A stretch of 6,014 nt of DNA from Actinomycetota bacterium (lineage in GTDB: Bacteria > Actinomycetota > Acidimicrobiia > Spongiisociales > UBA11373): the NCBI GenBank assembly GCA_003486285.1, contig DNGH01000092.1, forward strand, positions 1 through 6,014, written 5' to 3'. The notes beneath the pieces were generated by a model, which ran no database searches, was not told the DNA's origin, and worked only from the letters and a program-made list of their open reading frames with translations. A program made the position numbers and the translations under genes. Below are positions 1 through 5,057 of this stretch, one piece after another (within the stretch, counting starts at the first letter, position 1; every line of letters begins with the position of its first letter).

Positions 1-1005
1 TTCGACACCACCCGGGCCAACATCGAGTACCAGCACGCCGAGGCGCGCGACATGGTGATCGCGGAGGGGCACGATCCCGCCGCCGACCATCCGTTCAAGG
101 GGAACATGGACGTCGCCGCACTGCGCGCCACCATCGCCGAGGTCGGCGCCGAGCGCATCCCGCTGGTGATGATCACGGTGACCAACAACTCGGGTGGCGG
201 CCAGCCGGTGTCGCTGGCCAACCTCCGCGAGGTGAGGGCGGTGTGCGACGAGCACGGCCTGCCCTTCTACATGGACGCCGCCCGCTTCGCCGAGAACGCC
301 TGGTTCATCAAGTTGCGGGAGCCGGGCCAGGCCGACCGCACCCCGCGTGAGATCGCTCAGGAGATGTTCTCGCTGGTCGACGGTGTCACCTTCTCGGCCA
401 AGAAGGACGCCATCGCCAACATCGGCGGCTTCCTCGCCATGAAGGATCCCGAGCTGGCGGCGCAATGCCGCAACCTCCTCATCCTCACCGAGGGCTTTCC
501 CACCTACGGGGGCCTGGCGGGCCGCGACCTCGAGGCGATCGCCACCGGTCTCGACGAGGTGCTCGACGAGGGCTACCTGCGCTATCGGATCCGCAGCACC
601 GAGTACCTGGGGGAGAAGTGCCGCGACGCCGGGGTCCCCATCGTCTGGCCGCCCGGAGGCCATGCGGTCTACCTGGACGCCAAGGCGCTCCTGCCCCACA
701 TCCCGCCGTCGCAGTACCCCGCCCAGGCGCTCGCCGTCGAGTTGTACCGCGAGGGCGGCGTGCGCGGCGTCGAGATCGGCTCGGTGATGTTCGGGGTGCC
801 CCACGACGACGGCACCGAGACCCCGGCAGCGATGGAACTGGTGCGGCTGGCAGTGCCGCGACGCACCTACACCCAGAGCCACATCGACTACGTCGGCGAG
901 GTCGTCGTGGCCGTCGCCAAGAAGGCAGCTGCGCTGCGCGGTTACCGGATCAGCCAGAGCGCTCCCTGGCTGCGCCACTTCACCGCACGGTTCGAACCGC
1001 TGTAG
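1..1005 (+). CDS. tnaA: Tryptophanase (L-tryptophan indole-lyase), 5'-truncated by the window edge
   Basis: Beta-eliminating lyase of PLP fold type I, cleaving L-tryptophan to indole, pyruvate and ammonia in the cytoplasm. The frame is open from base 1, giving 334 visible residues; about 135 N-terminal residues are missing compared with the usual ~470. Family motifs in order: FDTTRA at the visible start, a TNNSGGGQPVSLANL block, MDAARFAENAWFI (Asp and Arg contacting PLP and its ring), SAKKDA with the Schiff-base lysine at bases 403-405, EGFPTYGGLAGRD, GGHAVYLDA, and a C-terminal LRHFTARFEP. Two positions separate tryptophanase from its close relative tyrosine phenol-lyase: VEIGS has Ile (775-777) where the phenol-lyase has Arg, and LRHFTA has His (976-978) where the phenol-lyase has Phe. 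Both are the tryptophanase residues. The gene converges on the ATP-grasp gene across a repeat-filled junction. Promoter, any tnaC-like leader and the start codon lie outside the window. Confidence 0.95.
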   Translation, partial: FDTTRANIEYQHAEARDMVIAEGHDPAADHPFKGNMDVAALRATIAEVGAERIPLVMITVTNNSGGGQPVSLANLREVRAVCDEHGLPFYMDAARFAENAWFIKLREPGQADRTPREIAQEMFSLVDGVTFSAKKDAIANIGGFLAMKDPELAAQCRNLLILTEGFPTYGGLAGRDLEAIATGLDEVLDEGYLRYRIRSTEYLGEKCRDAGVPIVWPPGGHAVYLDAKALLPHIPPSQYPAQALAVELYREGGVRGVEIGSVMFGVPHDDGTETPAAMELVRLAVPRRTYTQSHIDYVGEVVVAVAKKAAALRGYRISQSAPWLRHFTARFEPL

Positions 1006-1006
1006 A

Positions 1007-1078
1007 AGGTGTCAGGTATCAGGAGTCAGGTTTCAGCCAATCCGGACGCGCGACCTGACACCTGACAACTGAGACCTC
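1007..1078. repeat. Inverted dyad of degenerate heptamer repeats in the convergent junction
   Basis: The left half has four period-7 units at 1011-1038: GTCAGGT, ATCAGGA, GTCAGGT, TTCAGCC (consensus NTCAGGN). The right half has the opposite orientation at 1054-1074: CCTGACA, CCTGACA, ACTGAGA, followed by a partial CCTC. As a result 1007-1017 and 1053-1063 form a perfect 11-bp inverted repeat around a 35-base spacer. It lies between the stop codons of two convergent genes, so it could fold in both transcripts and slow or end transcription, but neither strand has a T-run after the stem, so a classical intrinsic terminator is not supported. No gene is seen in this gap. Confidence 0.8.
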
Positions 1079-1107
1079 GACCCCGGATGCCGGCAGTCGG
1101 CGCGGTC

Positions 1108-2487
1108 TCAATGGGCGACGGCGGGGATCAGCGGCCCGATCCCGGTGTCCCACGTGGCATCTGCTGTGGCGAATGCGGCGGCGACCACGGTGGCGCCGAG
1201 GGTGCCCGGGACGACGTGCTCGGGATCGAGGACGAAGCGCACCGCACCTCCCGACGCCGCGGGGCCGCGCTCCAGCATGGCGTTGCCCTCGCCGTCGGCG
1301 ACCGGATGCACCGCGGTCCCATCCCAGTGCACCCGCACCGTCTCGGTGGCCGCCACCGGGCGATCGACCACGGTCATGCCGCCGAGATGGCGGGTCGCGT
1401 CGGCGGCGGCAACCGCGATCTCCTCGATCTCGACGGCATCGAGGCCGGCGGTCTCGCCGGCGATGAGCAGCCGGCTGAGGCCCAGCAAGGGGAGGTCGGC
1501 AGCCCGAGCCACCGGTCCCAGGCCCGCTCCGAAACGCGGGTTGAGTTCGGTGGGAAGCCAGCCATCGGCGGTGGCGACACCGTCCATGGTGAACACCCCG
1601 CGAAACCCGACCCGGTGGCGCAGGTGGGTGCCGACGCGGCGGGCCGCGGCACGCATCTCCTCGCGCACTTCATCGGGTGGATCCCACGATGTGGCGACCG
1701 AGCCGTAGCGGAAGCGATCCGACCCGGGGACCCGGAACACCACCATCTCCACGGGGCGGAACGCCGCCACCGAGTCGGGGAAGACCATGCCGTGGATGCT
1801 GCATGGCACGCCTTCCAGGAAGGGCATGACCCGGACCCGGTCGCAGTGACCGGCCATGAACTCGATCGTCTCCGCAGCCTGGTCGGGGTCGGCCACGTAC
1901 CGGGTGTACTCGGCGCCGCCGTGCCATCCCTCGCGATTGTCGCCCGCCCACACCGTTCCGGCATCTCCGCCGAGAGCGTGCGCCGCGTTCACCAGTTCCG
2001 CGGCGGTGGCGGGCACCACCATGGTGGGGGCGTGGTCGACGGCGGCGGCCTCCCAGATCGAGTCGGCGCGCGTCTTGTCCTCGAGCTCCAGCCATTCCAC
2101 CGGACGGGCGCCCCACGAGTGCCGCCCGGCGATCGAGAGGGTGTTGTCGAGGAAGGAGGCGAGGACGCGGGCTTCCCCTCCTGGATCCCACGCCTCGATC
2201 CGCGCCACGACCTCGGGAGGAAGCGAGCGCAGCGCGTCGTGAAAGGCGCGGATGCCTCCCATCATCGTGTCCCCCGAGGTGCCGAGCATCACCAGTTCGC
2301 ACTCCTCCGCAGTGGGGAGGTCGCCCGTGCCGGGGGTGCCGGCGAGGACGAGCGGACGCGGGAAGCCCTGTTCCCGCCAGCGTCTGATCCCGGCGGTGAA
2401 GCCCGCCGCGGCATCGGCGCACACGATCCACTGGTACGGGCGCATCGCCGCGTCGACCAGGCCGCGGTAGTACCCGGCGTCCCTCAT
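1108..2487 (-). CDS. ATP-grasp domain protein, substrate unknown
   Basis: 459-residue protein that I do not recognise as a named enzyme. Its C-terminal half has ATP-grasp features: a candidate ATP-binding lysine in ELEDKTR (K138), a PFLEGVPCSIHG strand-and-turn (residues 222-233), and the metal-ligand segment LPTELNPRFGAGLG (311-324) with E314 and N316 of the ExNPR pattern. Enzymes with this fold usually join a carboxylate to an amine or thiol through an acyl-phosphate; that is family knowledge and the substrate here cannot be read. The N-terminal ~130 residues (with TSGDTMMGG at 70-78) match no family I can name. No signal peptide or membrane segment is visible. The ATG at 2487-2485 overlaps the mobA stop as ATGA, implying co-transcription and translational coupling, which also supports this start. 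A much longer upstream open frame exists but runs antisense through mobA and the channel gene and is a GC-rich artefact. A role in molybdenum cofactor metabolism is suggested only by the neighbour. Confidence 0.75.
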   Translation of the reverse strand: MRDAGYYRGLVDAAMRPYQWIVCADAAAGFTAGIRRWREQGFPRPLVLAGTPGTGDLPTAEECELVMLGTSGDTMMGGIRAFHDALRSLPPEVVARIEAWDPGGEARVLASFLDNTLSIAGRHSWGARPVEWLELEDKTRADSIWEAAAVDHAPTMVVPATAAELVNAAHALGGDAGTVWAGDNREGWHGGAEYTRYVADPDQAAETIEFMAGHCDRVRVMPFLEGVPCSIHGMVFPDSVAAFRPVEMVVFRVPGSDRFRYGSVATSWDPPDEVREEMRAAARRVGTHLRHRVGFRGVFTMDGVATADGWLPTELNPRFGAGLGPVARAADLPLLGLSRLLIAGETAGLDAVEIEEIAVAAADATRHLGGMTVVDRPVAATETVRVHWDGTAVHPVADGEGNAMLERGPAASGGAVRFVLDPEHVVPGTLGATVVAAAFATADATWDTGIGPLIPAVAH

Positions 2488-3056
2488 CGCGGGGAACCGT
2501 AGCGTTCCAGTCCCGCGGTCATCAGGTCGGGAGTGTCGACCGAGAACCACGAACGCCCGTCTTCGCCCCAGGTGCGCCACTCGGCGGAGGAAACCAGACG
2601 ACAGCCGCCGTCGAGCAGTGCCTGCAGGCCGTGCCCGGCGGAGAGCAGGCGACCGGCCGAGGCGAGCACCTGCTGGGGGTACACCGCGCACAGCACCTGT
2701 CGTACCCCGCCATCCACCGGCGCCGCGGGCGCGTCGGTGGCATCGACGGCAGCCAGCGCCTGCACCGTCGCCGGTCGCAGCCAGGGCTGGTCGGCACCGA
2801 CCAGGAGCACCGGGCCGGCGGAGGCAGTGAGCGCCGCCACCAGACCGGCGAGCGGGCCGCGGCGCTCGGGGGTCGGATCGCCCACCCAGGGGTGGGTCGG
2901 GTGCGGCCTTCCCACCACCAGGGCTGGGAGGCCTCCGGCGGCGGCGAGGACGTGATCGACGAGAGCCAAGCCATCGATCTCGAGCACCACCTTGTCCGTT
3001 CCCATCCGCCGCGACACCCCACCGGCGAGCACGGCGACGGTGAGCGGTGCGGTCAT
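2484..3056 (-). CDS. mobA: Molybdenum cofactor guanylyltransferase (MobA-type nucleotidyltransferase)
   Basis: 190-residue cytoplasmic nucleotidyltransferase, the usual size for MobA, which transfers GMP from GTP to Mo-molybdopterin to form the guanine dinucleotide cofactor. Evidence: the N-terminal nucleotide-binding signature LAGGVSRRMGTDK (residues 10-22), the GPLAGL turn (67-72), the metal-binding strand LLVGADQPWL (84-93, D89) standing where the family has a CDxP/CDMP-like motif, and the terminal FSVDTPDLM (171-179) that corresponds to the NVDTPxDL segment. The ATG at 3056-3054 puts LAGG ten residues in, as expected; upstream in-frame extension would add an unrelated low-complexity tail translated from repeat DNA. 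No Shine-Dalgarno sequence precedes this ATG (the upstream bases are C-rich on the coding strand), so initiation may be leaderless or weak. The related molybdopterin cytidylyltransferase MocA shares the signature and cannot be fully excluded. First gene of a two-gene operon. Confidence 0.87.
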   Translation of the reverse strand: MTAPLTVAVLAGGVSRRMGTDKVVLEIDGLALVDHVLAAAGGLPALVVGRPHPTHPWVGDPTPERRGPLAGLVAALTASAGPVLLVGADQPWLRPATVQALAAVDATDAPAAPVDGGVRQVLCAVYPQQVLASAGRLLSAGHGLQALLDGGCRLVSSAEWRTWGEDGRSWFSVDTPDLMTAGLERYGSPR

Positions 3057-3077
3057 GGGGGGACGGTAGGAGGGCGG

Positions 3078-3155
3078 GTTGCAGGTTGCAGGTTGCAGGC
3101 GGAACCTGGCGAATCGACGCCATTGTCGCTGCCACCTGCTCCCTGCCGCCTGCAG
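3078..3155. repeat. Heptamer repeats in inverted arrangement upstream of mobA
   Basis: Three perfect tandem copies of GTTGCAG occupy 3078-3098. About 35 bases later, three period-7 units in the opposite sense follow at 3135-3155: CCTGCTC, CCTGCCG, CCTGCAG. TGCAGGCGG (3094-3102) is the exact reverse complement of CCGCCTGCA (3146-3154), so the ends can pair over a 43-base spacer. The left array starts only 22 bases upstream of the mobA start codon, so it would be in the mobA leader if transcription starts further upstream. The design (forward heptamers, spacer, inverted heptamers) is the same as at 1007-1078, with a different unit. Confidence 0.8.
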
Positions 3156-3180
3156 GCTTCGGTGGGGCGAGGGCGTCCAG

Positions 3181-3219
3181 AAAAACGAGTTCGCCCGGGG
3201 TCGCGGAACCCCGGGCGAA
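3181..3219 (-). terminator. Perfect 12-bp hairpin followed by a T-run on the minus strand (terminator or attenuator candidate)
   Basis: TTCGCCCGGGGT (3190-3201) pairs perfectly with ACCCCGGGCGAA (3208-3219) over a 6-base loop. On the minus strand the stem is followed by CTCG and then TTTTT (complement of 3185-3181), a modest intrinsic-terminator layout. On the plus strand a purine-rich AAAGGAGG follows, so it would not terminate rightward transcripts. There is no leftward gene between it and the channel gene, so it either blocks leftward read-through/antisense transcription into mobA, or sits in a long mobA leader as an attenuator. The four bases between stem and T-run weaken the terminator call. 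Confidence 0.45.
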
Positions 3220-3258
3220 AGGAGGGGCCGGCGGGAACGCCACCCACCACTCACAGGA

Positions 3259-3291
3259 GGGGGCGCTGTGCGGGCCGGGCCGAGCGCCCCC
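3259..3291. other. GC-rich perfect stem-loop of unknown role
   Basis: GGGGGCGCT (3259-3267) is the exact reverse complement of AGCGCCCCC (3283-3291), with a 15-base loop. It lies about 100 bases upstream of the presumed channel-gene promoter and includes part of an AGGAGG sequence at 3255-3260. Stems of this length arise now and then by chance at this GC content, so function is uncertain; its closeness to the 3190-3219 hairpin makes a structured leader or non-coding RNA possible. Confidence 0.4.
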
Positions 3292-3394
3292 GCCGACCAT
3301 CCTCTCGGCGTTCAGACTGGCGGGGGGGCGGGCCTGCGGCCAGGGGCGAATGGCCCTAGTGGCTCCGCGACGGGTGAGGCGGCCTCGAGACCCA

Positions 3395-3400
3395 TATGAT
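3395..3400 (+). promoter_or_regulatory. Putative -10 box for the channel operon
   Basis: TATGAT differs from the sigma-70-type consensus TATAAT at one base and is conspicuous in very GC-rich surroundings. A start site about 7 bases downstream would leave a leader of roughly 25 bases that contains the Shine-Dalgarno sequence. No recognisable TTGACA-like -35 box is seen at 16-18 bases upstream, so the promoter may depend on an activator or another sigma factor. Confidence 0.45.
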
Positions 3401-3417
3401 GCCGCCCTCTTCCGTTT

Positions 3418-3423
3418 AGGGGA
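3418..3423 (+). promoter_or_regulatory. Shine-Dalgarno site fixing a TTG start for the channel gene
   Basis: AGGGGA ends 6 bases before the TTG at 3430 and 9 bases before a second in-frame TTG at 3433. No ATG or GTG lies in a suitable position, so initiation is at one of these two TTG codons. The choice changes the protein by one residue. Confidence 0.6.
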
Positions 3424-3429
3424 CCCGGC

Positions 3430-4479
3430 TTGTTGAAGCGGCTCGTCTGGCACTACAAGCGCATCCGTAAGCAGTACGGGGGCCGGGTGCTGCGCCCACT
3501 GGTGATCACCAGCGTCAGCGTGACCGTCCTCGCTGCGATCGCGGTCACGCTGGTCGAAAGGGACGTCGAGTTCCCCGAATTCGGCAAGTCCCTCTATTGG
3601 GCCGTCATGACCATCCTCGATGCCGGGGACATCTCCTATGTCACCACGCCCTGGGGATGGGTGATCCACTGGATCCTGGCCCTCTTCGGGGTGGCGATCC
3701 TGGCGGCAGTGACCGGAGCGGTAGTCGGGTTCGTGATCGATTTCCTCGTCAAGGAGGGTCAGGGCATGGGAGCAGCCGGGTACGAAGACCACATCGTGAT
3801 CTGCGGGTGGAACGCCACCGCCCGCGACCTCGTCGAAGAGCTGCGCACCGACGAGTACGGCGTGAGGATCGCCCTGCTCCACGATGCCGAGAAGAGCCCG
3901 GCCGGCGACGGCGTCTACTTCGTGCGGGGTGATGCCACCTCCGCCGAGGATCTGGAGCGCGCCGGTATCAGACATGCGTCGGCGGCGATCATCTGTCCAA
4001 CCGATGCCACTGATGCCGCCGACATGCGGAGTCTGCTGATCGGGCTCGCCATCGAGAGCATCGCACCGGAGGTGCGCACCGTCGTCGAGGTCAACAACCC
4101 CAGGCATGTGCAGCACTTCGAGCGGTCGAAGGTGGACGAGTTGCTCGTCACGTCGCGGCTGGCCTCTCGTTTGCTCGCCCGCACCGCCATGTACCCGGGG
4201 CTCGGATCGCTGGTCACCGACATCGTCTCCGGTGGCCAGGGATCGGAGCTGTACCGGGTGGCGCTCCCCGACGGTTATGTCGGCCTGAGCATCGACGACC
4301 TCTCGGCCCGCCTGCGGCGCGACCATCACGCCACGCTGCTGGCAGTGGTGCGGGGCACCAAGACCTTCAGCAATCCCGAGGCCTCGTTCCGTCTCGAATT
4401 CGGCGACGAGGCGGTGGTGGTGGCGGAGTCGCTGGGAACCCTGGAACCGCTGGGGCCGGGTCGGCAGGCCGCGGACTGA
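3430..4479 (+). CDS. Two-TM ion channel subunit with C-terminal RCK (TrkA-N/TrkA-C) domains and non-canonical filter
   Basis: 349-residue inner-membrane protein built like MthK-type channels. A basic N-terminus (HYKRIRKQY) leads to TM1 (about 22-43), a pore loop (about 52-70), TM2 (about 76-105), then a cytoplasmic RCK-N domain (about 120-235) opening with HIVICGWNATARDLVEEL, which closely resembles the start of the MthK RCK domain, and an RCK-C/TrkA-C-like domain (about 270-335). RCK domains form gating rings that bind ions or nucleotides. The pore loop is odd: WAVMTILDAGDISYVTT (57-73) has the expected tryptophan, Thr and final Gly-Asp, but LDAGD replaces the K+ signature VGYGD. The DAG core recalls plant CASTOR/POLLUX channels (ADAGNHA-type filter). 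Ion selectivity therefore cannot be assumed to be potassium. Four subunits would be expected. First gene of the operon, with its own -10 box and Shine-Dalgarno sequence; 90 bases separate it from the CNB gene. Confidence 0.85.
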   Translation: MLKRLVWHYKRIRKQYGGRVLRPLVITSVSVTVLAAIAVTLVERDVEFPEFGKSLYWAVMTILDAGDISYVTTPWGWVIHWILALFGVAILAAVTGAVVGFVIDFLVKEGQGMGAAGYEDHIVICGWNATARDLVEELRTDEYGVRIALLHDAEKSPAGDGVYFVRGDATSAEDLERAGIRHASAAIICPTDATDAADMRSLLIGLAIESIAPEVRTVVEVNNPRHVQHFERSKVDELLVTSRLASRLLARTAMYPGLGSLVTDIVSGGQGSELYRVALPDGYVGLSIDDLSARLRRDHHATLLAVVRGTKTFSNPEASFRLEFGDEAVVVAESLGTLEPLGPGRQAAD

Positions 4480-4550
4480 ACCCCCCGGAGGCGGTCGCCC
4501 GGCCGGGTGCGGCGACGAACCCTTGCGGTTCCGATATCGTGTAGCGACCC

Positions 4551-4560
4551 GAGAAGGTGG
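4551..4560 (+). promoter_or_regulatory. Shine-Dalgarno site deciding the start of the CNB gene
   Basis: GAGAAGGTGG lies 9 bases before the ATG at 4570 and supports that start. An in-frame GTG at 4507 would add 21 residues of unrelated basic sequence ahead of the domain and has no comparable site, so it is rejected. The 90-base gap 4480-4569 also has a GTCGCC/GGCGAC inverted repeat (4494-4499 and 4511-4516) and a weak TATCGT (4535-4540) that could be a secondary -10 box; both are marginal. Confidence 0.55.
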
Positions 4561-4569
4561 TTTACGCCC

Positions 4570-5025
4570 ATGGACACGGTGAAGGCGCTGAAGCAGAGCC
4601 CGCTCTTTGCAGACTTCTCCGACCGCGAGATCGGCAGCGTGGTCGAGACCGCCCGGGAACGATCGTTTGCCAAGGGCGAGAAGATCATCGAGGAAGGTGC
4701 CGAAGGCGGCCGTGCCTTCTACGTGCTTCTCGACGGGACCGCCCAGGCCCGCAAGGGCGACATCGTTCTGGCCGACTTCGGGCCCGGAGACTACTTCGGT
4801 GAGATGGCCCTCCTCCTCGAGGACACGCCGCGGACGGCGGATGTGCTGGCCACCGGTGACACCCATTGCCTGCTTATCACCTCATGGGACCTGCGGGCCC
4901 TGATCAAGGTGCACCCTCGTGCCGGCGACAAGATCATGGCCGAACTCGCCAACAGGTTCCACAACAACCTGATGGCCGAGCTGGACTCCCGTCTCCGCAG
5001 CAGCGACCCGGCGCCGGGCGACTGA
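4570..5025 (+). CDS. Stand-alone cyclic nucleotide-binding domain (CNB/cNMP) protein
   Basis: 151-residue soluble protein consisting of a single Crp/PKA-type CNB domain with no DNA-binding helix-turn-helix, kinase or transporter part. It opens with the usual LKQSPLFADFSDREI helix (7-21), then the beta-roll with GEKIIEEGAEGGRAFYVLLDGTAQA (36-60) and GPGDYFGEMALL (71-82). The phosphate-binding cassette is intact: FGEMALLLEDTPRTADV, with E78 for the ribose hydroxyl and R88 for the cyclic phosphate. Thr89 after the arginine leaves cAMP or cGMP both possible. The C-terminal helix (about 107-141, ending in a charged stretch) is where such domains couple to partners. Because it has no output domain and sits between an RCK channel and an MBL hydrolase, the simplest inference is a regulatory subunit acting on a partner protein, perhaps the channel. 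Stops 32 bases before the MBL gene. Confidence 0.92.
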   Translation: MDTVKALKQSPLFADFSDREIGSVVETARERSFAKGEKIIEEGAEGGRAFYVLLDGTAQARKGDIVLADFGPGDYFGEMALLLEDTPRTADVLATGDTHCLLITSWDLRALIKVHPRAGDKIMAELANRFHNNLMAELDSRLRSSDPAPGD

Positions 5026-5034
5026 TCCATGGTT

Positions 5035-5049
5035 CCCCGGATCACGGGG
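5035..5049 (+). promoter_or_regulatory. Small hairpin in the CNB-MBL gap, near the MBL start
   Basis: CCCCG (5035-5039) and CGGGG (5045-5049) form a 5-bp GC stem with a GATCA loop, ending 8 bases before the MBL ATG. The only G-rich stretch able to act as a Shine-Dalgarno sequence for that ATG (GGGG at 5046-5049) is within the stem, so translation of the MBL gene may be weak or coupled to translation of the CNB gene just upstream. The stem is short and the call is tentative. Confidence 0.3.
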
Positions 5050-5057
5050 CCGGCTCG

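Larger units (their letters stand above)
3057..3429. other. 373-base divergent intergenic region, no convincing gene
   Basis: This stretch separates mobA (leftward) from the channel operon (rightward). It holds a heptamer-repeat dyad at 3078-3155, a 12-bp perfect hairpin at 3190-3219, a second perfect 9-bp hairpin at 3259-3291, a small stem CGCCGA/TCGGCG at 3291-3310, and a -10 box with Shine-Dalgarno sequence for the channel gene near 3395-3423. Open frames across it on both strands are low-complexity Gly/Arg/Pro/Ala translations without family motifs and look like GC-rich shadows. GGTGGGGCG (3161-3169) can also pair with 3238-3248 across a two-base bulge, closing a larger structure around the 3190-3219 hairpin. 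I compared it by eye with c-di-AMP (ydaO), Moco, glycine, TPP and FMN riboswitch motifs and found no match. Confidence 0.7.

Noticed and set aside
1087..2502. Plus-strand open frame of 471 codons opposite the ATP-grasp gene
   Set aside because: Its translation is rich in Gly, Arg, His and Asp with no family motif, while the opposite strand has clear ATP-grasp motifs and an operon overlap with mobA.
3122..3127. Minus-strand GACAAT as a -10 box for mobA
   Set aside because: Two mismatches to TATAAT and no -35 box at a proper distance; not enough to call a promoter.
3181..3429. c-di-AMP (ydaO) riboswitch controlling the channel, or Moco riboswitch controlling mobA
   Set aside because: Both would suit the neighbours, but the conserved core motifs of these RNAs as I know them are absent from either strand.
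1108..4866. Very long minus-strand open frame of over 1200 codons covering mobA, the intergenic region and the channel gene
   Set aside because: Only its C-terminal 459 codons (from the ATG at 2487) encode a recognisable domain. The rest is antisense to well-supported genes and is stop-free because of high GC content.
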